Assembly (NCBI RefSeq): GCF_000407545.1
Contig: NZ_ASWH01000001.1
Location: 434,001-498,000, forward strand
Direction: 5' to 3'
DNA length: 64,000 nucleotides
Source: Enterococcus gilvus ATCC BAA-350
GTDB lineage: Bacteria > Bacillota > Bacilli > Lactobacillales > Enterococcaceae
In this document: positions 16,502-25,700 of the stretch, piece by piece
How positions within the stretch are numbered: position 1 is the first letter of the stretch
Layout: every line of letters starts with the position of its first letter
Notes under the pieces: model-generated
What the model saw: only the letters and a program-made list of their open reading frames with translations
Databases searched by the model: none
Told to the model about the DNA's origin: nothing
Made by a program: the position numbers and the translations under genes

Positions 16502-17411
16502 GATTTTCCTCCGTGATCTTCAGGAATAGTTCTTCTAAGCGGTTGGATTTATTCCGCATAGAAAGGACCTTGATTCCTTGGTTTGTTAATTGTTCAAACA
16601 GTTCGTTGATCCCTTGATCCCGCACGACTTCGACTTCAAGCGTCTGCTTGTCCGAAAAGGTGTGCTTGAAACCATTGATCGTTGGTTGCGTGTCGTAAGG
16701 TTCTAAATCGAAGATAAAAGTTTCGAATTGTAATTTTGCCAATAAGGATTTCATACTGGTATTTTCGATCAATTCTCCTGATTGGATGATTCCGATGTTG
16801 CGGCAAAGCATTTCTGCTTCTTCTAAATAGTGGGTCGTCAAGATGATCGTTGTTCCATTTTCGTTCAATTCTCTAAGGAACGTCCACATTTCACGACGCA
16901 ATTCGATATCCACGCCAGCGGTTGGTTCATCCAAGATCAACAGCTTCGGTTCATGCATCAGTGCACGTGCGATCATCAAACGACGCTTCATCCCGCCTGA
17001 AAGCATCCGTGCTCGGACGTTGCGTTTTTCCCACAAGTCGGACTGCTTCAAGTATTTTTCACTACGGATCATGGCTTCTTTCCGAGGAACCCCATAGTAT
17101 CCCGCTTGGTTGACAACGATCTGTTGGACGGTCTCGAAGGGATTGAAGTTGAATTCTTGCGGGACTAAGCCAATCTGCTGCTTCGCCATAACGAGCTGCT
17201 TGTCTAGATCGTAGCCGAAGACGCTCACGTTGCCGGAGGTTTTGTTGACTAAAGAGGTGATGATGCCGATCGTGGTCGATTTTCCAGCCCCATTCGGTCC
17301 CAATAAAGCATAAAAGTCGCCTTCTTCAACGACGAGATCAATGCCTTTTAGCGCTTCAACGCCTGTCGCGTATCTTTTTTTTAGGTCTTTTATTTCTAAT
17401 GCATTGGTCAT
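16494..17411 (-). CDS. ABC transporter ATP-binding protein (YadG-like)
   Basis: Walker A GPNGAGKSTT (near residue 38), Q-loop PQEFNFNPFE, signature LSGGMKRRL (near 138), Walker B LLILDEPTAGVD and switch-region TTHYLEEAE are complete. A C-terminal 70-residue extension matches the regulatory tail of this exporter family. The length of 305 residues is normal. It pairs with the downstream permease as a two-gene exporter. Confidence 0.92.
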   Translation of the reverse strand: MTNALEIKDLKKRYATGVEALKGIDLVVEEGDFYALLGPNGAGKSTTIGIITSLVNKTSGNVSVFGYDLDKQLVMAKQQIGLVPQEFNFNPFETVQQIVVNQAGYYGVPRKEAMIRSEKYLKQSDLWEKRNVRARMLSGGMKRRLMIARALMHEPKLLILDEPTAGVDIELRREMWTFLRELNENGTTIILTTHYLEEAEMLCRNIGIIQSGELIENTSMKSLLAKLQFETFIFDLEPYDTQPTINGFKHTFSDKQTLEVEVVRDQGINELFEQLTNQGIKVLSMRNKSNRLEELFLKITEENHV

Positions 17412-17507
17412 GTATTCCGCTTCTCCTTAATTTCTGTGATTCCCCTATTTTATCATTGATTTTGGGGAACACAAGTTTTAAAAACGAGAAGAGGGTGCTG
17501 GTCATTA

Positions 17508-18056
17508 TTAATAGATAAAGAAGCCGACAACTCCGGCGAAGCACATCAAGAGGATCGGGTTGGGCTTGAACTTGCGCAGCAGAATCAAGGAAACAAGAAA
17601 CAGGATCGCGGCCTTCCAATCAAAGTGGGCGAGCATGCTGCTGGAAAAGTCAGAGGTCTCAAAAAAGGTCAGGAGCAGGATCGTGAACCCTGCGGACATG
17701 ATCAAGCCTACGGAGGAGGCCTTCAAGCTTTTCAAGGCGGTGGAAACATAAAGGGAGTCTTGGTGCTTTTGGAAAAATTGATACAGGCCGATAGAGATGA
17801 GGCAGCCGCCTAAAATACAGCCGACAGTAGCTACGATAGCGCCAGTGATCCCGTTTAGCTGCATCCCCACGAAGGTAGACGTATTGACGGCTAATGGCCC
17901 GGGCGTCATTTGCGAAATCGTGATGATGTCACTGAAGACTTTTTCACTGAGCCAACCTTGCTGCGTGACGACTTGCTCCTGGATCAGCGGAATGATGGCA
18001 TACCCGCCGCCGATACTGAATAAGCCGATTTTTAAAAATGTCCAGAATAATTCCAT
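17508..18056 (-). CDS. Chromate transporter family half-protein (ChrA-like, second subunit)
   Basis: A short ChrA homologue of 182 residues. It has the conserved FLKIGLFSIGGGYAIIPLIQ near the N-terminus and SQMTPGPLAVNTSTFVG near residue 50. Single-domain ChrA proteins are encoded as adjacent pairs that presumably act together, and here the partner ends two bases upstream. The substrate in low-GC Gram-positives is often unproven. Confidence 0.85.
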   Translation of the reverse strand: MELFWTFLKIGLFSIGGGYAIIPLIQEQVVTQQGWLSEKVFSDIITISQMTPGPLAVNTSTFVGMQLNGITGAIVATVGCILGGCLISIGLYQFFQKHQDSLYVSTALKSLKASSVGLIMSAGFTILLLTFFETSDFSSSMLAHFDWKAAILFLVSLILLRKFKPNPILLMCFAGVVGFFIY

Positions 18057-18058
18057 GA

Positions 18059-18622
18059 TCAGACCTCCCTTGTTTGCTGTTGGCGATAGGTGTGAAGGAG
18101 ACAGATCCCGACACTGAATACTAAAATATAGACCACATTCAAGTTGAAAAAGGCATTTGCGATGAAGGCGACAGGCACCAGTAAACTCAATAATTTAGAG
18201 TTTTCTTGTCGGATCAATTGATACATATCGATCACCAAATCAATGATCAGAGCCGTGACACAGGCTTGCATGCCTTTTAAGACAGCCATCACCGTTACAT
18301 TGGCCGCAAAAGCCGCATACCAATTTGAGATCAATCCTAAAATGACGAGCGGCGGAATGATGGCACAGATGGCGCTGATGAAAACACCCAGCATACCCGC
18401 GACTTTTTTTCCGGCTAATACGCTTAGATTAATGGCGATCGCACCGGGAGAGGACTGCGCCACTGCCGCCATTTCGATCAATTCATCATTGGAGAACAGG
18501 TCTTTTCCTTCGACATAATACTTCCGAATCATGGGGACCACCACATAGCCGCCGCCAAAGGTGAAGGTACTGATGAATAAATTGATTCCTGCTAGCCATA
18601 AATAAAATTTGAGTTTTGTCAT
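18059..18622 (-). CDS. Chromate transporter family half-protein (ChrA-like, first subunit)
   Basis: 187 residues, with GINLFISTFTFGGGYVVVPM near residue 10 and AQSSPGAIAINLSVLAG near residue 50, homologous to its neighbour. The ATG at 18622 is preceded by AAAGGGG; the open frame reaches far upstream into the LysR intergenic region but that part is not protein-like. Divergent from a LysR-type gene that probably controls the pair. Confidence 0.85.
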   Translation of the reverse strand: MTKLKFYLWLAGINLFISTFTFGGGYVVVPMIRKYYVEGKDLFSNDELIEMAAVAQSSPGAIAINLSVLAGKKVAGMLGVFISAICAIIPPLVILGLISNWYAAFAANVTVMAVLKGMQACVTALIIDLVIDMYQLIRQENSKLLSLLVPVAFIANAFFNLNVVYILVFSVGICLLHTYRQQQTREV

Positions 18623-18702
18623 GGAAAGCCCCTTTCTTACTGCTTTCTCTCTAGTATAACGGTTGGTTTGACATGTGTGAAATGATGCTATTAAGCTATT
18701 GT

Positions 18703-18719
18703 CATGAATAAAATTCATG
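18703..18719. promoter_or_regulatory. Perfect palindrome between chrA pair and LysR gene
   Basis: CATGAAT-N3-ATTCATG, two 7-bp arms, ends 14 bases before the LysR-type start codon. Its position and symmetry fit an autoregulatory LysR-type site. Confidence 0.5.
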
Positions 18720-18733
18720 GGAAGGAGACATGT

Positions 18734-19618
18734 ATGAATTACAAGCAATGTGTCATTTTTCGCGAGATTGCGAAAACGCAAAATTTTACCAAGGCGGCCA
18801 ATCAGCTATATATGACACAATCGGCCATTTCTCATGCAGTCAAAGATTTGGAGGAGGAGGCGGGGACACAGCTTTTTGAACGACTGCACCGCAGTGTCAA
18901 GCTGACGCCTGCTGGCGCGTTGTTTTTGCGGGAGATCCAGCCGATCATAGAAGCCTTTGAATCAGTAGAGGCGCGCTTGCCCAGTCTGGAAAAGCAGCCG
19001 CCGGTAACGATCGCTTCGTGCATCACCTATGCGCAGATCGCCTTGCCCCAGTTGCTGCACTGTTTCACGAAGACGCATCCAGACGTTCACTTTAAGGTGC
19101 AGGTCTTTCCAGCTTCTGAATCGATCACTCGGCTGGAAAGCGGAGAGGCAGATCTAGCCTTTATTGAAGGGCATGTCTTGCAGAGCTCTTTTCAGGCGAA
19201 AAAGATCGCGGAGTATCGCCTCTGTGTCGTCGCCGCGCCCGCAGCGGAAGTGACCGAAGTCAGCTTTGCGGAACTTTTACAGCAGCCGTTACTTCTTCGT
19301 GAACGCGGGAGTGCTGTTCGGGAGACGTTTGAGTCTGCGGCGGTATTAAAAGGCTACAAGCTTTTTCCGCTTTGGGAGAGCATTGATTCGCAGGCGCTTC
19401 TTTCAGCGGTCAAAGGGGGATTCGGTCTCTCTGTGCTGCCGTATCCCTTGGTTCAAGAAGCGATCCAGCAGGGGAAAGTGAAGGAAGTAAAGGTCAAAGA
19501 CTGGCGCTCGGTTAATGATATTTCTGTCGTGATGCGAAAGAGCCGCTACCATTTTCAGGTGTTGTCTGAATTTTGGCAGGCACTGGATGCAGTGGATGAA
19601 TTGCCGCCAAATGTTTAA
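18734..19618 (+). CDS. LysR-family transcriptional regulator
   Basis: An N-terminal winged helix-turn-helix (NFTKAANQLYMTQSAISHAVKDLEEE) and a substrate-binding domain from about residue 85 to 290. The ATG at 18734 (294 residues) has AAGGAG 6 bases upstream. It is divergent from the split chromate transporter, the usual arrangement of LysR regulators with their targets. Effector unknown. Confidence 0.9.
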   Translation: MNYKQCVIFREIAKTQNFTKAANQLYMTQSAISHAVKDLEEEAGTQLFERLHRSVKLTPAGALFLREIQPIIEAFESVEARLPSLEKQPPVTIASCITYAQIALPQLLHCFTKTHPDVHFKVQVFPASESITRLESGEADLAFIEGHVLQSSFQAKKIAEYRLCVVAAPAAEVTEVSFAELLQQPLLLRERGSAVRETFESAAVLKGYKLFPLWESIDSQALLSAVKGGFGLSVLPYPLVQEAIQQGKVKEVKVKDWRSVNDISVVMRKSRYHFQVLSEFWQALDAVDELPPNV

Positions 19619-19677
19619 ATCACTTTCTAAAAAATCCACAATAGATTAAACTATTGGATAGAAAGGGGTTATTATTT

Positions 19678-20385
19678 ATGAAGACGACTGCTGAATTAAA
19701 AGCGGAAGCGAAAGAAGCGTTGAGAGGGAAATGGGGACAAGCGGTTATTTTGAATCTTATCCCAACATTGTTGACGGTAGCGATAGTATTTTTCTTCCTG
19801 TTATCTGGCGTGATCGCCTACATTATCCATGGCGGAGGAGATAGCACCAGCATGTTCTCCTATGCTTCGGATTACAATCAAAGCAGTGCGAGTGGCGGAG
19901 GAACTGGGATCATTTCCTCGATCATCAGTGCATTGTTCATGAGTGGGATTTCTTGGACTTATTTAGATTTATTACGGGGAGAACGCACGCATATCGAACC
20001 ATTGAAGGATGCATTTCGTGGATTCCAAGGCGTATTCCTTGGCGGAGTGATCTTGTTAGCCTTGCTTACGAGCATTTTTACTTCTTTATGGACATTGCTA
20101 TTTATCATTCCGGGGATCGTAAAAGCGTACGCGTATTCTCAAAGCTACTTTATCTACTATGATCAGATCCAACAAACGGGAGAAAAACCGAAAGTATTGG
20201 ATACGATCACTGCAAGCCGCCGCTTGATGGACGGTCACAAGGGCCGCCTCTTCTGGCTGGACGTGACATTTATCGGTTGGTACCTTGTCACAGCGTTGAC
20301 ATTAGGGATCGCTTATTTATGGTTGGCACCGTATATCTCAGCTACTAAAGCTGCCTTTTATGAAGACTTACAACAAAATATCTAA
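19678..20385 (+). CDS. DUF975 family membrane protein
   Basis: 235 residues. It begins MKTTAELKAEAKEALRGKWG, the typical DUF975 N-terminus, followed by several membrane segments and the conserved KAYAYSQSYFIYYD around residue 155. The family is widespread in Firmicutes with no established function. The start at 19678 is chosen for AAAGGGG upstream; an in-frame ATG eight codons earlier has no site. Single-gene unit. Confidence 0.85.
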   Translation: MKTTAELKAEAKEALRGKWGQAVILNLIPTLLTVAIVFFFLLSGVIAYIIHGGGDSTSMFSYASDYNQSSASGGGTGIISSIISALFMSGISWTYLDLLRGERTHIEPLKDAFRGFQGVFLGGVILLALLTSIFTSLWTLLFIIPGIVKAYAYSQSYFIYYDQIQQTGEKPKVLDTITASRRLMDGHKGRLFWLDVTFIGWYLVTALTLGIAYLWLAPYISATKAAFYEDLQQNI

Positions 20386-20431
20386 CAAAAACGCCTGTGC
20401 TCAATGGAAATGTTGAGTACAGGCGTTTTTT
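20386..20431. terminator. Bidirectional terminator
   Basis: AAAACGCCTGTGCTCAA pairs with TTGAGTACAGGCGTTTT with one mismatch and long A and T flanks. It serves the DUF975 gene and the convergent Mga-like locus. Confidence 0.88.
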
Positions 20432-21907
20432 TATGAGGCAAATCTTTTTTTTTTTTGAATAGACAGTAACAGCGGCAGCAGGTCTGTTTCGTAATTGGTA
20501 TTTAAAATATTCAATAGATAATGGGCCGCGTTTTGTTTGGGGAGAAGCTCTTTAAAGGTCGTGATGAAGAGATCGATCTGATCATTGGGCTGCGGCTGAA
20601 AGACGATCTCGATGAACGTGAGACTTTGCAGGTATTTGATGACATGCTGCAGGTACAAATAATTGGGGATCGACACGAGGCCGACACGAATTTTTTCATC
20701 TGTGACGAAAGACGAAAAATAGCGGCAACAGACTCAAGCAAAGCGTTTTGGCTAAGGAGTCGAGGACGTTCTCCAGCCAAGCAAGCTGTCTGCGGCGACT
20801 AAGTTTTTTAACCGCTGCTTTGATCGCCGGATAGAGTTCGCCGTATAATTCCGAGTCTACGAATTTTTCTTTGCTGCCGGTTTCAAACAGCAGCGGGATC
20901 TCCTTTTTCTGGATCGAATAGCTTAAAAACGTTCGGGCGACGTTGTTCAGCAGCATCCGCTCCTCCTGCTCACCCAGCACTCCTTGGAGCAGTTCGCAGG
21001 AACAGTAGCGATAAAAGCTGTCGATCGCCAAACACAAGGGGTCGCGTTCTTCCACGTTCTTTGTGTAATAAAACATCAAAGGATTGGAGGAAGGGTGCTG
21101 ATTCTTTGCTTCGTAGGGGTAGTAATAGAAAAGATAATTAAAAAATTCCACTTGATGCGTGATCGCTTCAGCCGTCTTCAGTTGGTTGCTCAAATAATTC
21201 TCTAGCAGCGGCGTGATCTGGGAAAACAAGAGGTCATCAAAAGGCAGTGCGGTCAAGTGCTTCTGTTGCGTATTCCGCAAACGGGAAACGCAAAGCATGA
21301 GACGAACCAGTTTAGGATGGAGAGGCAGGTGGAAAACGTCCATCAAATCCCGGACCAGATTGTCCTCTGGTGTGAAATCCATGGCGCATGTATTGAGATC
21401 ATCCCCAAACGATGCCGACCACAGCGTCTTGATGTAAAACATTCGAATGACCGCTTCGTGACCGATCAATGCCATCTTCGCCAAATTCGTACGAATATTG
21501 CATTCTTCCAAATAGTTTGTTAAGGGGCGCATTTGTTTTAAAACGGTCATTTCCTTCACCCGATGTTCTTCGCAAAAGCTGTGGAGGCTTTTATCTGGGT
21601 GAAACAAGGAGGAAAGTAAAAAGCGATACGGCAGCGAGTGCTTGACTTGTGTGATCAGAAAGTTATTGGAACGAGTGGGCGTGCTTTCCCAATAAATAGT
21701 AGAAGAATTAATGAACAGGAGCTCTTCGTGAATGGCAAGGAGTGTGTCGTTGATCTCCTGCAACATGTTTAAAAAGGACTGGTAGCTGCAATCTAGCTGT
21801 TGACTGAGGCTTTGAACGGAATACTCGCCAGCGGGATACCCTTCCATCAGCTGGAAGAAATGAATCTTCTTCTGCTGCTGGCGGGTCAAGAAGAGTTCTC
21901 TAAACAT
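20431..21907 (-). pseudogene. Mga-like regulator interrupted by a single frameshift
   Basis: Reading from the ATG at 21907, the protein has an N-terminal Mga-type winged-helix region (YSVQSLSQQLDCSYQSFLNML) and the long helical middle of Mga/PRD regulators. The frame stops near 20697. The next frame continues without a gap as SSFVTDEKIRVGLVSIPNYL and runs to a stop at 20431, giving an EIIB-like C-terminal part. Removing one base from the A5 run at 20715-20719 (T5 on the coding strand) would restore one frame of about 490 residues. This is either a true inactivating insertion, phase variation at a short homopolymer, or a sequencing error. It lies upstream of, and divergent from, the adhesin gene at 22732, a plausible target. 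Confidence 0.8.
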
Positions 21908-22415
21908 AAGAGCCACACCTTTCTATGCTATTTATTCGCTGTTCTTTTTAGGCATCTAAGAAAAAGTGTCTAGAAAATCAGCGATTAGTTACTTAATTAA
22001 AACTTATTTATAGGTTAATTCTAGCATAGCTGAAGGCCGTTCATTTTTCTTAGAAATGATGAGTTTATTGGAACGTTCGGTTATTCATGCAATCGTTTTA
22101 CGGAAGTGTGAGTGGTATGGCTATAGCGACAAAATCGCGGACGAAAGAGTCTAATCTTGTTAAAATGTTCGCTCCTTTTTAACAAACACCAAAATCATTA
22201 TTTTTCCCTTTAAATTTGGGCGGTCAACAGGAGCGTGAGGAGCAACTTTTTTTATTATTAAGTAAACAGAAAAGCTGCTATAAGTTATTTTTAACGTTAT
22301 GCCGCTTTTCAGCAGAATTCCACGTGCAAAGCGTCACATAATAGCCGAAGGGAGCGCCTGTTTTTAACGCCTACTGAATTAAACTGCGATCATTAGGGAA
22401 GCACATTGAAGGATG

Positions 22416-22453
22416 AGGTGCTCTTTATTCTATAGGATAGAGAGCACCTTTTT
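22416..22453 (+). terminator. Orphan rho-independent terminator
   Basis: AGGTGCTCT pairs with AGAGCACCT and the stem continues through TAT/ATA to a TATA loop, about 15 bp with a wobble, then T5. No coding gene ends here, so the transcript it stops is unknown. Confidence 0.75.
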
Positions 22454-22562
22454 GCTTGTCTAAAGGACCTGTTTTTGTACCTGTCATCACTTTCCTTCTT
22501 TTCTATCTAGATTTGTTGTAGGTATGTTCAAAATTTAACACAGTGTGTGCCAATTTATGACG

Positions 22563-22591
22563 TTGTTTTACAATTGACATTGTTTTATAAT
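22563..22591 (+). promoter_or_regulatory. Promoter of the SpaA-repeat adhesin gene
   Basis: TTGTTT, a 17-bp spacer and TATAAT, about 140 bases before the start codon. Confidence 0.6.
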
Positions 22592-22731
22592 TTATTGATT
22601 ACTAAAAGTTTATTTTTAGGTATTTATATAATGAAAATAAAGCAAAAAACGTCTAATGTAACGGAAAGATAATGGTTCAAAAAATGATATCGGTTTCGTT
22701 GATTAGCGAGTTAGGGAAGGTGTTCATAAAA

Positions 22732-25700
22732 ATGAAAAAGAAATTAGTTGTGGTTGGGTTGGTTATGTTACTTGTTCTTCAAATACTTAGTCCAACCTTT
22801 GCTTATGCACAAGGGACCACAGAATCAACGACGCAGTCGACGAAGAAGGAGAGCCTCTCTTCAGCGGTGAAACCACCGGCGGCAAGTACGTCGACCGCAG
22901 CAACGTCGGCAACGACAGCAACAACAACGACTTCAAGCAGCAAAGACCAAACGGCTGACGGCAACAGCACGGGGTCTTCTGCAGAAGCCACAACGGCGTC
23001 AACAACAAAAGAAGCAGCAAAGAAACAAGCGCGTGCAGCTATCGCGGACAATATTTTCAGTTCGGTAAAAATGTACAAAATCAATGGGGATGAAGTAAAG
23101 CCGAATGACACGCTGCCCGATATGACCGGGATCAAGCTGGCATTGAAATTCTCGTTCTCTAATAAGAATTATCAGACTGGAGATACCTTCACGACACAAT
23201 TGCCTGCTCAAGTAGCCATCGCAAAAGATTTATCTGGCGATTTTAGTCCAATGACTTCGGCAAAATGGACGATCGATGCGGCGACGAAGAAATTAACGAT
23301 CACTTTTTTAGAGGACAATGTTTCCTCAGAAGTTTATGATTTGACGTTGACTACGTCTTTGGAAAAGGTCAACGGCATTGACGAAGAGAACCAGAAAGTC
23401 GTTTTTGACACGGCACCCACACCAACGACCTTCTCGATCGATGTGACATCTAGTGTTGATCCAGGGAAAAATACCACTGCCCTCACTATGGATACATTGA
23501 ATCCGAAGAAGGCGATGATCACTTCCGCGTTCAATTTGGATCGGACGGATAATAACGATCGGATGTACCAAGTGGAAGGCTATAACTATGGCAGCAAAAT
23601 GAGCTTTGAGTCTGTCAATGTCTATTCCAGCGATGTCGATTTCAATGGCACGCTGGTAGGCAGCAAAACATTATTAACAAAAGACGTTGATTATACAATT
23701 ACCTATAAAAATGCGGACAGCAATCGACCTGTCGCAGAAATCAAGCTGCTGAAGTCCATCGGGAAAAAAGCGGTCATCGCAGAATCGGTCGTATCCGGTA
23801 TTGACGGCAACAATTATGTTGATGAATCTGTCGCGGGAAATGAATACAATTATTTTTATGCGTATTCTTATACCAATGAAAATGGCACTCAGTTGAATTA
23901 CACCAATGCGAGCAAAGCGTTTGTGACGCTGCAGCCGTTAGAAGCAAAAGGGAAGATCAATCCAGACACAGGAAACATTGACTGGGAGATCAACTACAAC
24001 TTTAATGAGCAGCCGCTGACGACGTCTTCTCAGTTGCTCGCCAATTTGAAAGACCAAGGTGTCGAACTGGTTGACGGTTCTATCAGTATTGAAAAAGTTA
24101 AATTTAATTATACGAGTGAAAACAATTACGAGGTCGTTTCTGAAGGCGAGGGCACCTCTGACTTTACGATCACACCTGATGGAAAGGATTCCTTGAGCTT
24201 TACGCCTAAGTCGGCGACGACACAAGCGTACATCGTTCGATATTCGACTAAAATTACTGATCCTACTGAACGCGTCATCAAGAACAAAGTAACAAATGGG
24301 ACGGTAACAAAAGAAGCGCAAGTGAGTCTTATTCCGAATCTATTGTCAAAAGAAGCAGGGACCATCGACATCTTCAATCGTACGATGGAATGGAAGATCA
24401 CGGTCAATGCTGAAAAATACAAGATGACAAATCCAGTGGTGCATGACTACTTCATTGGTGCGGTCAAGGACTATACGGGATTAACGATCAGCAAGAAAAT
24501 CTCTGACACGGAATCGGTGCCGTTAGTTGAGAATGTGGACTATAAAGTCACTAAATTTGATGAAAATGGCTCGCCGGTTGGCGCACAGCCAAATGTCAAC
24601 GGCGCTCCAGATAGCTTCAACGGCGGGGTGCGCATTGATTTCCTAGGGGATTACAACGAGCTGAAGGATACCTTAGTCATCACGATCAAAACGAAGATCG
24701 AAACCTCGGCTGAGAAAACCGAGATCAAAAACAAAGCGACGTTGAACTACGGCAATTCTCCAGGCGTCATCGAGTATGATGCGAAAGGGACATTTACTGA
24801 TCCGTATTACACAGGCGGGGCAAAATTGGCCCAGACAGCAAGTACTTCTGGCGATTACCTTTATCAAAATTGGCTAGTCTTTGTAAATTCGACCGGAGCC
24901 AACTTCAACTTAACGAAGATGCAAGATAGTCTGCCAGCAGGAACAGAACTTGTGCCAGGCTCACTCCGCTTTGAAGAAGTGACCAGTCAATCAATGATTG
25001 ACAACATCCAGCGTTACCTTGGGACGGACTACAATCTGGTTCCAGAAAATTCCGACGCCTACCCAACGAAGATCGATACGGTGAACAATCAGGTCAATCT
25101 GGAATTTGGCAATTTAGGCGCTAAACGGGTATACGTGAAATACCGAACCAGAGTCAAACGCGACTGGTATGTCTACAATCGCTTAGACAACGTTGCAAAA
25201 GTTACCTATGACGACAAGACACCAGCGGAATACAAAGCAAGCGTGTATGCCTACAATTATGAGTATGCGCTATTGAAGTCCGTTGCCAAAGACCCAGTAA
25301 AAGAAAATGTAGCGAACTGGACCGTGACCACGAGAAACATTACAGCAGGCATGCCTGTCCAAGATCCTGAGATCACGGACACATTGACTCCTGGAACGAC
25401 GAATGCGGCCTATGATCCCACTTCTTTTGTTGTGACGACGGCGACTGGTGAAAAGATCAGCACCGACCATTACCGCTTGTCCTTTACAGGAAATACGTTC
25501 AAAATTGCGTTTTCTGATTACAAAGCAGAGAGCAACATTCAAGTAAAATACAATACCGTCAGTGAATTTCCAGGCGGAGTAAAAAACAATTCTCAAGTGA
25601 ATTCTTCAAGCTATGGCGCGCTGAATGCCTATTACCGCCAAGCCAATACGGCTGTCAATCTAAGCTTTACAAACGGCAGCGGAACGGGTGTGGTGAAAAC

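Larger units (their letters stand above)
21908..22731. other. 824-bp gap between Mga-like locus and adhesin gene
   Basis: No convincing protein frame. It holds a perfect 9-bp inverted repeat (TTGTTAAAA at 22157-22165 with TTTTAACAA at 22177-22185), a strong terminator at 22416-22453 with no gene in front of it, and the adhesin promoter at 22563-22591. It may contain a small RNA and regulator sites. Confidence 0.6.

Noticed and set aside
18623..18781. N-terminal extension of the first chromate transporter subunit through the LysR promoter.
   Set aside because: The added residues are not hydrophobic or conserved, and the ATG at 18622 has a good ribosome binding site.
20511..20780. A third overlapping open frame at the 3' end of the Mga-like locus.
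   Set aside because: Ser/Arg-rich translation with no motif; the frame at 20431-20710 continues the Mga sequence much better.
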